A stretch of DNA of 38,274 nucleotides from Geminicoccaceae bacterium (GCA_025062095.1 JANXAZ010000033.1:1-38274); one strand, 5' to 3'; shown: positions 26,488 through 35,563, counted from the stretch's first letter. Program-made: numbers and translations. Notes: generated by a model not told the origin, from the letters alone.

Positions 26488-26919
26488 ATGACCGAGAAGA
26501 TAAGCCCCAACGAGCTGTTGTCCATGACAACGGAGATCGTCTCCGCCCACCTCTCGAACAACACGGTGGCGGTGGCGGACATCCCGCAGCTCATCAAGCT
26601 GGTGTACACGAGCCTGGCCCAGCAAGGAGCTGAGGAACAAAAGGAAGTCCAGGAAAAGCCCACTCCGGCCGTACCGATCAAAAAGTCGGTAGCCAACGAC
26701 TATATCATCTGCCTCGAGGATGGCAAGAAACTGAAGATGCTCAAGCGCCATTTGAAGACGCGCTACAACATGACCCCCGAGGAATATCGCAAGAAGTGGG
26801 GGCTGCCCGACGACTATCCGATGGTGGCGCCGGCCTACGCCAAGCAGCGGTCGGAGCTGGCCAAGAAGATCGGGCTCGGGCTCAAGCCGCGGGCCCGCGG
26901 CCGTCGCGCGACGGCGTGA
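26488..26919 (+). CDS. MucR/Ros-family transcriptional regulator with altered zinc site
   Basis: 143 aa. ATG 26488 follows GAGGGAAGCGCTGGA. An N-terminal helical segment (about 8-45), likely for oligomerisation, leads to the DNA-binding domain DYIICLEDGKKLKMLKRHL and EEYRKKWGLPDDYPMVAPAYA (about 71-118), which is unmistakable MucR/Ros. In the Ros finger the zinc ligands are Cys, Cys, His, His; here the positions read Cys75, Asp78, His88, and then Arg92-Tyr93 where a His is expected. MucR proteins are H-NS-like global regulators that bind AT-rich sites and often repress their own gene. The AT-rich patch at about 26410-26440, including TTGACA at 26431, could be its promoter or operator. Confidence 0.93.
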   Translation: MTEKISPNELLSMTTEIVSAHLSNNTVAVADIPQLIKLVYTSLAQQGAEEQKEVQEKPTPAVPIKKSVANDYIICLEDGKKLKMLKRHLKTRYNMTPEEYRKKWGLPDDYPMVAPAYAKQRSELAKKIGLGLKPRARGRRATA

Positions 26920-26924
26920 ACCGC

Positions 26925-26962
26925 GGCCGCCGGTCGGCCGCCGCGGGCACCGACCGGCGGCC
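26925..26962 (+). terminator. Strong hairpin downstream of mucR
   Basis: A perfect 13-bp inverted repeat (GGCCGCCGGTCGG / CCGACCGGCGGCC) with a 12-base loop begins five bases after the mucR stop codon. No T-tract follows, so termination is likely but not certain; the hairpin could also protect the mRNA 3' end. Confidence 0.55.
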
Positions 26963-27026
26963 CGTCGTCGCCGCCGCTCTTCGCTTCCGTCCCGGATGGG
27001 GATATGAAGGGGAAGCGGAGGCGTTG

Positions 27027-27089
27027 ATGGACGGCGACGGCTCCCCATCTCGAAGGGGGAAGACCGCGCCCCGAGCGACCGATTGGTGA
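27027..27089 (+). CDS. Candidate 20-residue leader peptide upstream of miaB
   Basis: A short frame from ATG 27027 to TGA 27087-27089 encoding a 20-residue basic peptide that opens MDGDGSP. It has a good Shine-Dalgarno (GGAGG, five bases upstream), and its TGA overlaps the GTG start of miaB (GTGA), the same coupling used by many gene pairs in this window. The first seven residues are identical to those of YbeY 2.4 kb downstream, with different Ser and Pro codons. It may be a translated leader that feeds ribosomes into miaB, or a chance frame. Confidence 0.35.
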   Translation: MDGDGSPSRRGKTAPRATDW

Positions 27090-28441
27090 GCAAGCGACTC
27101 TTCATCCGCACCTACGGCTGCCAGATGAACGTCTACGACTCCGAACGCATCGCGGAGTCGTTGGCGGTGCACGGCTGGAGCCGGGCCTCTTCCCCCGAAG
27201 AAGCCGATCTCGTGCTGCTCAACACCTGCCACGTGCGCGAAAAAGCGGCCGAGAAAGTCTATTCCGAGCTCGGCCGGCTCAAGCGGCTGCGCGAGCGCCG
27301 CGCCGCCGAGGGCAAGGAGCTCCTGCTCGCGGTGGCGGGCTGCGTCGCCCAGGCCGAAGGCGCGGCGATGCTCGAGCGCGCCCCCTTCGTCGACTTCGTC
27401 GTCGGGCCGCAGGCCTACCACCGCCTGCCGGAGCTCCTGGCGCGACGGGAGCGCGCGCGGGGCGGCCAGCTGGCCACCGACTTCCCGGTCGAAAGCAAGT
27501 TCGACGAACTGCCGGAGCGCTCCGGCGAGGGACGGGTCTCGGCCTATCTCTCGGTCCAGGAGGGCTGCGACAAGTTCTGCACCTTCTGCGTCGTCCCCTA
27601 CACCCGCGGCGCGGAGACCAGCCGCCCGGTGCGCGCGGTGCTCGAGGAGGCGCGCCGGCTGATCGAGCTCGGCGCGCGCGAGCTCGTGCTCTTGGGCCAG
27701 AACGTCAACGCTTATCACGGCGAAGGACCCGACGGGCGCAGCTGGTCGCTCGCGCGATTGCTCGAGGCCCTGGCCGAGCTGCCGGGGCTCGTGCGGCTGC
27801 GCTACACGACCTCGCATCCCAAGGACATGGACGAGGATCTCGTGCGCGCGCACGCGCGGATCCCGCAGCTCGCGCCGTATCTGCACCTGCCCGTACAATC
27901 GGGCTCCGATCGCGTGCTCGCGGCGATGAACCGCGGCTACACCGCCGACGAGTACCGCCGCATCGTCGACCGGTTGCGCGCGCTGCGGCCGGATATCGCC
28001 CTCTCCTCCGACTTCATCGTCGGCTTTCCGGGCGAGAGCGAAGCCGATTTCGAGGCGACGCTGCGGCTGGTCGAAGACGTCGGCTTCGCCCAGGCCTATT
28101 CCTTCAAGTTCAGTCCGCGGCCCGGCACGCCCGCGGCCGCGATGCGCGGTCAGATCAAGGAGAGCGTGAAGGCCGAGCGGCTCGCCCGGCTGCAGGCCTT
28201 GCTGCAGGCGCAAGCCGATGCCTTCAACCGGGCGACCGTGGGCCGCACGCTCGAGGTGCTGATCGAGGGCGAAGGCCGGTACCCCGGTCAGCTGCGCGGG
28301 CGCACGCCCTACCAGCAGCCCGTGCACCTGCCCGCGGACGGTCTCTCACCCGGCGATCTCGCGCTCGTCACGATCGTCGCTTCTCATCCGCACAGCCTCG
28401 CCGGCCGCAGGGCCGGGGCAGAACGGGAGTGCCGAGCCTGA
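27086..28441 (+). CDS. miaB: tRNA-2-methylthio-N6-dimethylallyladenosine synthase MiaB
   Basis: 451 aa radical-SAM methylthiotransferase that thiomethylates i6A37 of tRNAs. The N-terminal domain has the three cluster Cys in [22 protein letters not shown] and VAGCVAQAE. The radical-SAM site is the CxxxCxxC in [16 protein letters not shown] (about 167-182), and a C-terminal TRAM domain starts about residue 375. The start could be GTG 27086 or TTG 27083; I give GTG as the commoner codon. Its end overlaps the start of phoH by 13 bases. It probably receives clusters from a carrier such as NfuA. Confidence 0.95.
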   Translation: MSKRLFIRTYGCQMNVYDSERIAESLAVHGWSRASSPEEADLVLLNTCHVREKAAEKVYSELGRLKRLRERRAAEGKELLLAVAGCVAQAEGAAMLERAPFVDFVVGPQAYHRLPELLARRERARGGQLATDFPVESKFDELPERSGEGRVSAYLSVQEGCDKFCTFCVVPYTRGAETSRPVRAVLEEARRLIELGARELVLLGQNVNAYHGEGPDGRSWSLARLLEALAELPGLVRLRYTTSHPKDMDEDLVRAHARIPQLAPYLHLPVQSGSDRVLAAMNRGYTADEYRRIVDRLRALRPDIALSSDFIVGFPGESEADFEATLRLVEDVGFAQAYSFKFSPRPGTPAAAMRGQIKESVKAERLARLQALLQAQADAFNRATVGRTLEVLIEGEGRYPGQLRGRTPYQQPVHLPADGLSPGDLALVTIVASHPHSLAGRRAGAERECRA

Positions 28442-29487
28442 AGACCGCGAGCCCGCTCGAGAGCCTGCGCGGCGCGAGCCAGCGCGTCCGTTTCGACGAC
28501 AACGCCGCTTGCGCCATTCTCTTCGGCCAGCATCACGTCAATCTCGCCCGGATCGAACAGAAACTGCCGGTGACCATCGTCAGCCGCGGCAACGAGGTGT
28601 TCATCCAGGGCGAGAGCGACGATGCGGTGCACACCGCGGCCGCCGTGCTCGAGGAGCTCTACGGCAAGCTGCGCCTGGGCATCGCCATCGGTCGCGAGGA
28701 GGTCGATGCCGCCCTCAGGATGCGCATCCCCGACGGCACGACCGAGGAGCGCTTCGAGGACTTCGCCATCCGCACCGAGCGCAAGGTGATCGTGCCGCGC
28801 TCCGCCAACCAGCTCGCCTATCTGCGCGCGCTCGAGCGCTTCGAACTCGTCTTCGCGCTCGGGCCGGCGGGCACCGGCAAGACCTATCTCGCCGTCGCCG
28901 TGGCGGTGTCCTTCTTGCGCCAGCGTCGAGCCGAGCGGCTCGTGCTCTCGCGCCCGGCCGTCGAGGCGGGCGAACGGCTGGGCTTCCTGCCGGGCGACAT
29001 GAAGGAGAAGGTCGATCCCTATCTGCGCCCGCTCTACGACGCGCTCTACGACATGTTGCCCGAAGGGAAGGTTCAGAGCCGCATCGAAAGCGGGCAGATC
29101 GAGATCGCGCCTTTGGCCTTCATGCGCGGTCGCACGCTCAGCAACGCCTTCATCATCCTGGACGAGGCGCAGAACACGACTCCTGCGCAGATGAAGATGT
29201 TCTTGACCCGCTTGGGCGACGGCTCGCGCATGGTCGTCGCGGGGGATCCCACCCAGACCGATCTGCCCCCCGGTACGCCTTCGGGTCTGGCGGATGCGGT
29301 GGCCCGCTTGCGCGGCATCCCGGGCATCGGGATCGTGCATTTCGACCGCGGCGACATCGTCCGGCACCCCCTGGTCACCGAGATCATCGAGGCTTACGAG
29401 GGTCGGAACGAGAATCCGACCGGAAGCGAAGGTGGAGCGCGGCGTCCGCAGCGGACGCCGAGCGGCGACGATGGACGGCGACGGTAG
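28429..29487 (+). CDS. phoH: PhoH family ATPase
   Basis: 352 aa. Start GTG 28429 after GGGAG, inside the end of miaB. An N-terminal KH-like region (about 20-80) precedes the PhoH ATPase domain with Walker [14 protein letters not shown] (about 144-156) and Walker [17 protein letters not shown] (about 238-253). [22 protein letters not shown]-like text ([16 protein letters not shown]) follows. PhoH proteins are cytoplasmic ATPases thought to act in RNA metabolism; the phoH-ybeY pairing is widespread. The last 30 residues are Gly/Arg-rich and overlap the start of ybeY. Confidence 0.94.
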   Translation: MPSLKTASPLESLRGASQRVRFDDNAACAILFGQHHVNLARIEQKLPVTIVSRGNEVFIQGESDDAVHTAAAVLEELYGKLRLGIAIGREEVDAALRMRIPDGTTEERFEDFAIRTERKVIVPRSANQLAYLRALERFELVFALGPAGTGKTYLAVAVAVSFLRQRRAERLVLSRPAVEAGERLGFLPGDMKEKVDPYLRPLYDALYDMLPEGKVQSRIESGQIEIAPLAFMRGRTLSNAFIILDEAQNTTPAQMKMFLTRLGDGSRMVVAGDPTQTDLPPGTPSGLADAVARLRGIPGIGIVHFDRGDIVRHPLVTEIIEAYEGRNENPTGSEGGARRPQRTPSGDDGRRR

Positions 29488-29998
29488 TCCGAATTCGGTC
29501 GAGGTGGTGGTCGAGGCCGAGCCCTGGCGCTCGGTCCTGTCCGATCCGGAAGCGCTCTGCCGGCGCGCGGTCGAAACCGCGATCGGGCTCGTCGTCGGCC
29601 GCGGCGAGATCGGCCCCGTCACCGTGCTGCTCACCGACGACGCGCGGATCCGCGCGCTCAACCGCAGCTGGCGCGGCGAGGACAGCGCCACCGACGTGCT
29701 CTCCTTCCCCAGCGGTCCGCGACCGCCGGGCCTGCCCGCAGAGGAACCCTGGCCTCTGGGCGACATCGCGGTCGCCTTCGAGACCGCTGCCCGCGACGCC
29801 CGCGGCTCGGGCCGGCCGCTTTCCGATCATCTCGCGCATCTCCTCGTCCACGGCACCCTCCACCTCCTCGGCTTCGACCACGAGGAGCCGGAGGAGGCCG
29901 AGCGGATGGAAGCACTCGAACGGCGGATCCTGGCGGCGCTCGGGATCGAGCCCGCCCCGACGGAGGAGCCGATCGCGGCCCCGGAGACGGCGCCATGA
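29471..29998 (+). CDS. ybeY: Endoribonuclease / rRNA maturation factor YbeY
   Basis: 175 aa metal-dependent RNase involved in 16S rRNA 3'-end processing and ribosome quality control. The zinc-binding motif is complete: HLLVHGTLHLLGFDHEEPEE (about 121-140), with three His. LNRSWRGEDSATDVLSFP is the other family signature. The ATG at 29471 overlaps the end of phoH by 17 bases. A near-perfect palindrome (29441-29459) just upstream lies inside the phoH coding end. It overlaps the corC-like gene by four bases. Confidence 0.95.
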   Translation: MDGDGSPNSVEVVVEAEPWRSVLSDPEALCRRAVETAIGLVVGRGEIGPVTVLLTDDARIRALNRSWRGEDSATDVLSFPSGPRPPGLPAEEPWPLGDIAVAFETAARDARGSGRPLSDHLAHLLVHGTLHLLGFDHEEPEEAERMEALERRILAALGIEPAPTEEPIAAPETAP

Positions 29999-30915
29999 GA
30001 CCTCTACCCCGGCAGGACCGGGGCGCTCCCCCCTCGCTGCTCGAAGCCCTCGTGCGCAGGCTGCGCGACCTCGCCCTCGGCCCCGAGGCCGAAGGCTCGC
30101 TCAAGCGCACCCTCGAAGAAATCCTCGAGGAGACCGAGGTCGGCGAGCACCGCCGGCTGTCCGAAGAGGAGCGGGAACTCGTCCAGAAAGCGCTGAGCCT
30201 GGGCGAGCTCGAGGTCGCCGACATCATGGTCCCGCGCTCGGACATCAAGGCGGTCCCCGTCGAAGCCGACCTCGAGCAGGTCGTGGCGACCATGCGCGCG
30301 GCGCGCCACTCCCGCCTGCTCGTCTACCGCGGCACGCTCGACGACGTCGTCGGCGTCGTCCATCTCAAAGACCTGCTCGATTACTGGGGCAACGGCGGCG
30401 ATTTCGCGCTCGAGCGCATCGTGCGTCCGGTCCCGGTGGTCCCGCCTTCCATGCGCGCGCTCGAGCTCGTGCTCGAGCTGCGCAAGAGCCGGCAGCGCAT
30501 GGCGGTCGTGGTCGACGAGTTCGGCGGCACGGACGGGCTCGTCACCCTCGAGGACGTGGCGAGCGAGCTTCTCGGCGAGATCGCCGAGGAGCGGGTCGAG
30601 CGCGGGCCGCCGCAGCTCGTCGAACGGCCCGACGGCACGCTCGAGGTCGACGGACGGCTCGACCTCGAAACGCTCGAAGAGCGCCTCGGCATCCGGCTCT
30701 TGGCCGAGGACGAGCGCGACGAGGCGGACACCGTGGCCGGGCTCATCTTCGCGCTCGTCGATCGAGTGCCGCGACGCGGCGAGCGGGTCGTCCATCCCTC
30801 CGGCGTGGTCTTCGAAGTTTCGGACGCCGATCCGCGGCGCATCAAGCGGGTCTGCGTCCGGCCGCCTTCGGCCGGCGAAGGCGCGCGGGCCGAGATCGCC
30901 CGCCCCGCCGCTTGA
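29995..30915 (+). CDS. corC: CorC/HlyC-type CBS-domain protein
   Basis: 306 aa. Two CBS domains (about 72-195: VADIMVPRSDIKAVPVEADLEQV, HLKDLLDYWG, AVVVDEFGGTDGLVTLEDV) and a C-terminal CorC/HlyC transporter-associated domain (about 210-285, EVDGRLDLETLEERLG). There is no membrane-spanning DUF21 domain, so this is the short soluble CorC form linked to magnesium/cobalt handling or labelled hemolysin-like in many genomes. It overlaps ybeY (ATGA) and lnt (TTGA), within the usual ybeY-corC-lnt operon. Confidence 0.92.
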   Translation: MRPLPRQDRGAPPSLLEALVRRLRDLALGPEAEGSLKRTLEEILEETEVGEHRRLSEEERELVQKALSLGELEVADIMVPRSDIKAVPVEADLEQVVATMRAARHSRLLVYRGTLDDVVGVVHLKDLLDYWGNGGDFALERIVRPVPVVPPSMRALELVLELRKSRQRMAVVVDEFGGTDGLVTLEDVASELLGEIAEERVERGPPQLVERPDGTLEVDGRLDLETLEERLGIRLLAEDERDEADTVAGLIFALVDRVPRRGERVVHPSGVVFEVSDADPRRIKRVCVRPPSAGEGARAEIARPAA

Positions 30916-32600
30916 CCGCGCGCGCCTTCGCCCTGCCGGGGTTGCTCGCCCGCCAGGGCTTTCTTTCGTGTTTTCTGCTCGGCGCGGGCGCGACCCTCGC
31001 CCTGCCGCCCTTCCACGTCCTGCCGGCGCTTCTGGCCTTTTCGGTGTGGCTCGCGCTTCTCCACGCCGCCCCCGACCTCCGCGCCGCCGCCCTCCGCGGC
31101 TTCGCGTTCGGGCTGGGGTGGCATCTTTCCGGGCTGTGGTGGATCGGGATCGCCTTTTTCACCGACGCCGAGCGCTTCGGGGCCCTGGCCGTTCCCGCGG
31201 TCCTCGGCCTCGCCGCGCTCAACGCCCTGTTTCCCGCCGCCGCCGCGCTTCTCGCGCGCATCCGGCCCTTCCGCTCGCCCCTGGCCGCGGCGCTGGCGCT
31301 CGCGCTCTCCTGGAGCGTGACGGACGGGTTGCGCGAGAAGATCCTGCTCGGCTTCACCTGGAACCCGCTCGCCGTCGTCTGGACGCCCTTTCCCGCTTTC
31401 CTCCAGCCCGCCGCCTGGATCGGGGCCGAGGGCCTCTCCCTGCTCACCGCGGCGATCGCGATCCTGCCCGGTGCGGCCCTGCTCGAACGCGGCGCGGCTC
31501 CCCGCCCGGGGCCGCTGCTCGCCGCCCTCCTGCTCGCGTGTTCGGGGCTGTTCGGGCTCCTGCGGCTCGCCTTCCTCGAGGTCGCGCCGTCTCCCGGCAC
31601 GCACGTTCGGATCGTGCAGGGCAACATCGCCCAGCACCACAAATGGGACCCGCAGCTGCGCGCGCGGTGGCTCGAGCGCCATCTCGAGCTCTCGGCGCTG
31701 CCCGCGCACGCTCCCCTCGACCTCGTCGTCTGGCCGGAAAGCGCCGTTCCTTACCTTCTCGAGCGCGAACCTCGGGTCCGCGAGCTTCTCGGCCGGGTCG
31801 CGCCGGAAGACGGCTATCTGATCACCGGAGGCGATCGGATCGAGCTTTCGGCCGAGCCGCCGATCGCCTCCAACAGCGTCTTCGTGCTCGACGCCACCGG
31901 CACCATCCGCGCCCGCTACGACAAGGTCGATCTCGTTCCTTTCGGCGAATATCTGCCTTGGCGCGCGGTTCTCGAGCGCCTCGGTCTCGAGAAGCTCACC
32001 CAGGGAAGCTTCGATTTCGTTCCCGGTCCGGGTCGACGCACGCTCCGTCTTCCCGGCGCACCGTCGTTCGGGCCGCTCGTCTGCTACGAGGCGATCTTTC
32101 CCGGTCGCGCGATCGACCCCGCCGACCGCCCGGCGTGGCTCCTCAACGTGACCAACGACGCCTGGTTCGGGACCAGCCCCGGTCCTTTCCAGCACGCGGC
32201 GATGGCGCGGCTGCGCGCGGTCGAGGAAGGGCTGCCGCTCGTGCGCGCCGCCAACACCGGCATCTCCTACGTGGTCGACGCCGCCGGTCGGCTCGTCGCC
32301 GAGCTGCCCTTGAACGCGACCGGGGTGCTGGACGCGGCGCTGCCGGGGCCGACGCCGGAACCGCCTCTGTTCCGGAAGAGCGCAGGCCGAACCCCGATCA
32401 TTCTCTTTCTGGTTGTGCTCGGCGCGCTCGCGTGGCAAGAAACCCTCGGCTGGAGGAGGGCGCGCGAATGGGCGATCGGGACGAGGCGACCGGTGCCGCG
32501 GACGACGGGACGATCGCACAGCGGATCGGTCGTCGTCTCGCGCTCGGACGCACCCTCGCCGGCAAGACCCGCGAGCAGCTCGCCCGACAGCTCGGGCTGA
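30912..32600 (+). CDS. lnt: Apolipoprotein N-acyltransferase
   Basis: 562 aa inner-membrane enzyme that adds the third acyl chain to lipoproteins before LolCDE-dependent export. The start TTG 30912 overlaps the corC stop. About six N-terminal helices lead into a nitrilase-like periplasmic domain with the catalytic Glu in [10 protein letters not shown] (about 275), Lys in [16 protein letters not shown] (about 337) and Cys in [12 protein letters not shown] (about 391). [17 protein letters not shown] is also conserved. A last helix sits at about 492-512. The final 44 codons overlap the next gene by 133 bases and encode a Ser/Pro/Arg-rich tail that I doubt is conserved. Confidence 0.94.
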   Translation: MTARAFALPGLLARQGFLSCFLLGAGATLALPPFHVLPALLAFSVWLALLHAAPDLRAAALRGFAFGLGWHLSGLWWIGIAFFTDAERFGALAVPAVLGLAALNALFPAAAALLARIRPFRSPLAAALALALSWSVTDGLREKILLGFTWNPLAVVWTPFPAFLQPAAWIGAEGLSLLTAAIAILPGAALLERGAAPRPGPLLAALLLACSGLFGLLRLAFLEVAPSPGTHVRIVQGNIAQHHKWDPQLRARWLERHLELSALPAHAPLDLVVWPESAVPYLLEREPRVRELLGRVAPEDGYLITGGDRIELSAEPPIASNSVFVLDATGTIRARYDKVDLVPFGEYLPWRAVLERLGLEKLTQGSFDFVPGPGRRTLRLPGAPSFGPLVCYEAIFPGRAIDPADRPAWLLNVTNDAWFGTSPGPFQHAAMARLRAVEEGLPLVRAANTGISYVVDAAGRLVAELPLNATGVLDAALPGPTPEPPLFRKSAGRTPIILFLVVLGALAWQETLGWRRAREWAIGTRRPVPRTTGRSHSGSVVVSRSDAPSPARPASSSPDSSG

Positions 32601-32956
32601 GCGCCGAACAGATCCGGCGCTACGAGCGCGGCGTCACGCGCCTCGACGTCGCGCGACTGCTGCGGCTCGCGCGGCTGATCGGCCTTCCCCCGGGGTGGTT
32701 CTTCGAGGACGAGTCCTCGAGCGACACGCCGCCTCGTCTTCTCGGCCTCGCCGAGCCGAGCTTCGGCTTCGTCTTCGATCCGCCGCGGCGCCCGGTCGCA
32801 CCGCCCGCCCCTCCCCCCGTCGACCGGCGCGAGACCCTCGAGCTCGTGCGCGCGTTCACGGCGATCGCCGATGCCGAGCTGCGGCGCTGTCTCGTCGAGC
32901 TCGTGCGCGCGATCAGCGAGGCGAGCACGTCCTCCGGGACGCGCGGCGCCGCTTGA
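32468..32956 (+). CDS. Helix-turn-helix (XRE/Cro-CI type) regulator
   Basis: 162 aa. The HTH lies at about residues 17-72: [20 protein letters not shown], then [20 protein letters not shown] and a [18 protein letters not shown] end, a standard XRE layout. The rest is a Pro-rich linker and a helical C-terminus ([28 protein letters not shown]) that could dimerise. ATG 32468 lies inside the 3' end of lnt. A small XRE gene between lnt and metK is a recurrent arrangement in Alphaproteobacteria as I recall it, so a role in controlling metK or the operon is possible but unproved. Confidence 0.85.
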   Translation: MGDRDEATGAADDGTIAQRIGRRLALGRTLAGKTREQLARQLGLSAEQIRRYERGVTRLDVARLLRLARLIGLPPGWFFEDESSSDTPPRLLGLAEPSFGFVFDPPRRPVAPPAPPPVDRRETLELVRAFTAIADAELRRCLVELVRAISEASTSSGTRGAA

Positions 32957-32982
32957 CCCCGTCTTCGGTTCCTGCCTTAAGG

Positions 32983-33003
32983 CCGCGCGGGTGGACCGCG
33001 CGG
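32983..33003 (+). other. Hairpin in the metK leader
   Basis: A perfect 7-bp stem (CCGCGCG / CGCGCGG) with a seven-base loop, 27 bases after the HTH gene and 49 bases before metK. It may be a weak terminator or part of a leader structure. I could not match the 95-base gap to a SAM-sensing riboswitch by eye. Confidence 0.35.
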
Positions 33004-33051
33004 TTCGCCCGCGCGATCGTGTCCGCGCCGCGCCCCGGAGCTCACCCCGCG

Positions 33052-34227
33052 ATGGCCCTCAAAGATTATCTGTTCACGAGCGAGTCCGTCTCCGAAGGTC
33101 ACCCGGACAAGATCTGCGACCGAATCTCGGACGAGGTCCTCGATCTGTTCCTCGCCGAATATCCGGAGGCGCGGGTCGCGTGCGAGACGCTCGCCACTAC
33201 CAATCGGGTGGTGATCGCGGGCGAGTGCCGGCCGGGTCCGAACAGCCGCATCACGCCCGATCTCATCCGCCATACGGCGCGCATGGCGATCCGGGCGATC
33301 GGCTACGAACAGGAGGGCTTCCACTGGCAGCGCGCCCAGATCGACGTGCTCTTGCACGAGCAGTCGCCGGACATCGCCATGGGGGTCGACGCCGCCGCCG
33401 GCAAGGAGGAGGGAGCCGGCGACCAGGGCATGATGTTCGGTTACGCCTGCGACGAGACGCCCGAGCTCATGCCCGCGCCCATCTATTACGCGCACGAGAT
33501 CCTGCGCCGGATCTCGGCCGCCCGGCACGCGGGCGAACTCCCCGATCTCGGGCCCGACGCCAAGAGCCAGGTGACGCTGCGCTACGTCAACGGGCGGCCC
33601 GTGGGAGCGGCCGCCATCGTCGTCTCGAGCCAGCACCGCGAAGGTCTCACCCCGGCGGACGTCAAAGAGCTCGTCCGCCCCTACGTGGTGGCGGCCCTCC
33701 CCGAGGGCTGGATGTGCCCGGAATCCTCTTTCTACGTGAACCCGACCGGGAAGTTCGTGATCGGCGGGCCGGACGGCGACTGCGGCCTCACCGGACGCAA
33801 GATCATGGTCGACACTTATGGTGGCGCCGCACCGCACGGAGGGGGCGCCTTCTCGGGCAAGGACCCGACCAAGGTCGACCGCTCCGCGGCCTATGCCATG
33901 CGCTATCTGGCCAAGAACGTCGTGGCCGCGGGGCTGGCCAGGAAGTGCCTCATCCAGGTCGCCTATGCGATCGGGGTGAGCAAGCCGCTCTCGCTCTACG
34001 TCGACACCCTGGGCACGGGCGAGGTCGACGAGGAGCGCCTGGCGCGCGTCCTGCGCGAGATCATGGATCTCTCCCCGCGCGGGATCCGTCGCCATCTCGG
34101 GCTTTCGCGGCCGATTTACGCGCGCACCGCCGCCTACGGTCATTTCGGCCGCCCGCCCGAGAGCGACGGCGGCTTCTCTTGGGAGCGTCGTGACCTCGTC
34201 GACGAGCTCAGACGCGCCTTCTCCTGA
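33052..34227 (+). CDS. metK: S-adenosylmethionine synthase
   Basis: 391 aa enzyme that makes SAM from methionine and ATP. Signatures are [20 protein letters not shown] (about 11-30), [20 protein letters not shown] (about 121-140), [20 protein letters not shown] and the [20 protein letters not shown]-loop region (about 263-281). Length and C-terminus fit. ATG 33052 is the family start. SAM made here is the cofactor for the adjacent trmB product and for MiaB. The 3' end overlaps trmB by 38 bases. Confidence 0.97.
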   Translation: MALKDYLFTSESVSEGHPDKICDRISDEVLDLFLAEYPEARVACETLATTNRVVIAGECRPGPNSRITPDLIRHTARMAIRAIGYEQEGFHWQRAQIDVLLHEQSPDIAMGVDAAAGKEEGAGDQGMMFGYACDETPELMPAPIYYAHEILRRISAARHAGELPDLGPDAKSQVTLRYVNGRPVGAAAIVVSSQHREGLTPADVKELVRPYVVAALPEGWMCPESSFYVNPTGKFVIGGPDGDCGLTGRKIMVDTYGGAAPHGGGAFSGKDPTKVDRSAAYAMRYLAKNVVAAGLARKCLIQVAYAIGVSKPLSLYVDTLGTGEVDEERLARVLREIMDLSPRGIRRHLGLSRPIYARTAAYGHFGRPPESDGGFSWERRDLVDELRRAFS

Positions 34228-34945
34228 GGGACCGCCCGCTGAGGGACGGCGCGCGGAGGCGCCGCGTCGGCTCGTCTACGGTCGGCGCATCGGGCATCGG
34301 CTCCGCCCCGGCCGCAAGCGCCTTCTCGAGGAGCTCCTGCCGGAGCTCGCGATCCGCCTGCCGGAAAGCGGCGCGCTCGATCCGCGCGCCCTGTTCGCTC
34401 GTCCCGTGGCGGGCGTGCGGCTCGAAATCGGCTTCGGCGCCGGAGAACATCTCGAAGCCGAGGCGGCCGCCCATCCCGAGCTCGGCTTCATCGGCGTGGA
34501 GCCTTATCTCGGCGGCGTGGCGCGGCTTCTGTCCGGGATCGCCGAGCGCGGTCTCGACAACGTCCGCATCCTGGTCGACGACGCGCGGCTGTTGCTGCCG
34601 CGGTTGCCGGATGCGAGCATCCGACGGATCGACGTGCTGTTCCCCGATCCCTGGCCCAAGAAGCGGCATCACAAGCGCCGGCTCGTCAACCGCGAGACGG
34701 TGGCCGAGTTCGCGCGCGTTCTCGAGCCCGGGGGCGAGTTGCGCCTGGCCACCGACGACGCCTCTTACGCGCGCTGGATGCTCGCGGCTCTTCTGGCCGA
34801 GCCGCGCCTCGCGTGGTGTGCCGAGCGGGCGGCGGACTGGCGGACGCCCTGGCCGGACCGGCCGCGCACGCGCTACGAAGAGAAAGCGCTTCGCGCCGGC
34901 CGCAGGCCGGTCTACTTGCGTTTTTCGCGGCGGGCGGAAGGGTGA
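34190..34945 (+). CDS. trmB: tRNA (guanine-N7-)-methyltransferase TrmB
   Basis: 251 aa SAM-dependent enzyme that methylates G46 of tRNA. The SAM-binding motif is [14 protein letters not shown] (about 75-88). The TrmB signature is [21 protein letters not shown] (about 149-169), and the C-terminal [19 protein letters not shown] segment is also typical. The N-terminal 25 residues are a Ser/Pro-rich non-conserved tail from the GTG start at 34190, which lies inside metK; a later start is possible but no better codon is visible before [13 protein letters not shown]. Confidence 0.94.
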   Translation: MTSSTSSDAPSPEGPPAEGRRAEAPRRLVYGRRIGHRLRPGRKRLLEELLPELAIRLPESGALDPRALFARPVAGVRLEIGFGAGEHLEAEAAAHPELGFIGVEPYLGGVARLLSGIAERGLDNVRILVDDARLLLPRLPDASIRRIDVLFPDPWPKKRHHKRRLVNRETVAEFARVLEPGGELRLATDDASYARWMLAALLAEPRLAWCAERAADWRTPWPDRPRTRYEEKALRAGRRPVYLRFSRRAEG

Positions 34946-34952
34946 TCGGGGC

Positions 34953-34981
34953 TTGCCTGAGGCGAAACCGAAGACCATATT
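34953..34981 (+). promoter_or_regulatory. Putative sigma-70 promoter of the rimP-nusA-infB operon
   Basis: TTGCCT (34953-34958), a 17-base spacer and CATATT (34976-34981) resemble the housekeeping promoter of Alphaproteobacteria. It lies just after the trmB stop, in a locally AT-richer patch, and would start transcription near 34988, giving a leader of about 60 bases before rimP. Confidence 0.5.
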
Positions 34982-35012
34982 GCGGTCAGCTCCGACTCGT
35001 ACCGTAAGGATG

Positions 35013-35036
35013 GAGAGTGGGTCGGCACCCGCTCTC
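35013..35036 (+). promoter_or_regulatory. Stem-loop in the rimP leader (possible attenuator)
   Basis: A 10-bp stem (GAGAGTGGGT / ACCCGCTCTC, one G-T pair) with a CGGC loop, followed by TTT. It sits between the putative promoter and the rimP start and looks like a small intrinsic terminator. Because the operon encodes NusA, a transcription termination factor, feedback through this hairpin is plausible; this is inference. Confidence 0.55.
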
Positions 35037-35050
35037 TTTGGCGTGCGCAT

Positions 35051-35548
35051 TTGAAAGGGATCTCGTCCTCGACCGACTTCGCCGCACTCGTCCGGCCGAC
35101 GCTCGCCGCGATGGGTTTCGAGCTCGTGGAAGTCCGCCTCGTCGGCGGCGGCCGCCCGACCCTGCAGGTGGTGGCCGAGCCGGCCGATCACAGCCGGGCG
35201 ATGAGCGTGGACGACTGCGCGGCGATCAGCCACGCGCTCTCGGCCGTGCTCGACGTCGCCGATCCGGTTTCCGGGCCCTACCGGCTCGAAGTGAGCTCGC
35301 CGGGGATCGAGCGGCCGCTCGTCACGGCGGAGCACTTCCGTCGGTTCGCGGGCCAGCGGGCGAGGGTCGAGACGCAGGAGCCGATCGCCGGACGCCGCCG
35401 TTTCACCGGCGTGATCCGGGCGTGCGACGACACGATCCTCACGCTCGAGACCGAAGAGGGCACGGTGTCCGTGCCGCTCGCCTCCCTGCGCCGGGCGCGG
35501 CTCGCGGCGGAGGCGGCTGCGGTGCGCGGTCGGCGATCCCGCGGGTGA
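35051..35548 (+). CDS. rimP: Ribosome maturation factor RimP
   Basis: 165 aa 30S assembly factor. Family marks are LVRPTLAAMGFELVEVRLVGGGRPTLQVV, MSVDDCAAISHALSAVLDV and YRLEVSSPGIERPLVTAEHFRRFAGQ. The C-terminal SH3-like domain follows (TILTLETEEGTVSVPLASLRRARL). The start is TTG 35051; no upstream in-frame alternative exists in the leader, and the only in-frame ATG further in (35111) would cut the conserved N-terminus. No clear Shine-Dalgarno lies at the right distance, so initiation may be weak or structured. Confidence 0.93.
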   Translation: MKGISSSTDFAALVRPTLAAMGFELVEVRLVGGGRPTLQVVAEPADHSRAMSVDDCAAISHALSAVLDVADPVSGPYRLEVSSPGIERPLVTAEHFRRFAGQRARVETQEPIAGRRRFTGVIRACDDTILTLETEEGTVSVPLASLRRARLAAEAAAVRGRRSRG

Positions 35549-35563
35549 AGGAGAGCTAAGGGG

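Noticed and set aside
32957-33051. A SAM-II or SAM/SAH riboswitch before metK
   Set aside because: Only one simple hairpin is visible and I could not lay out the conserved pseudoknot core by eye. A covariance-model search would decide.
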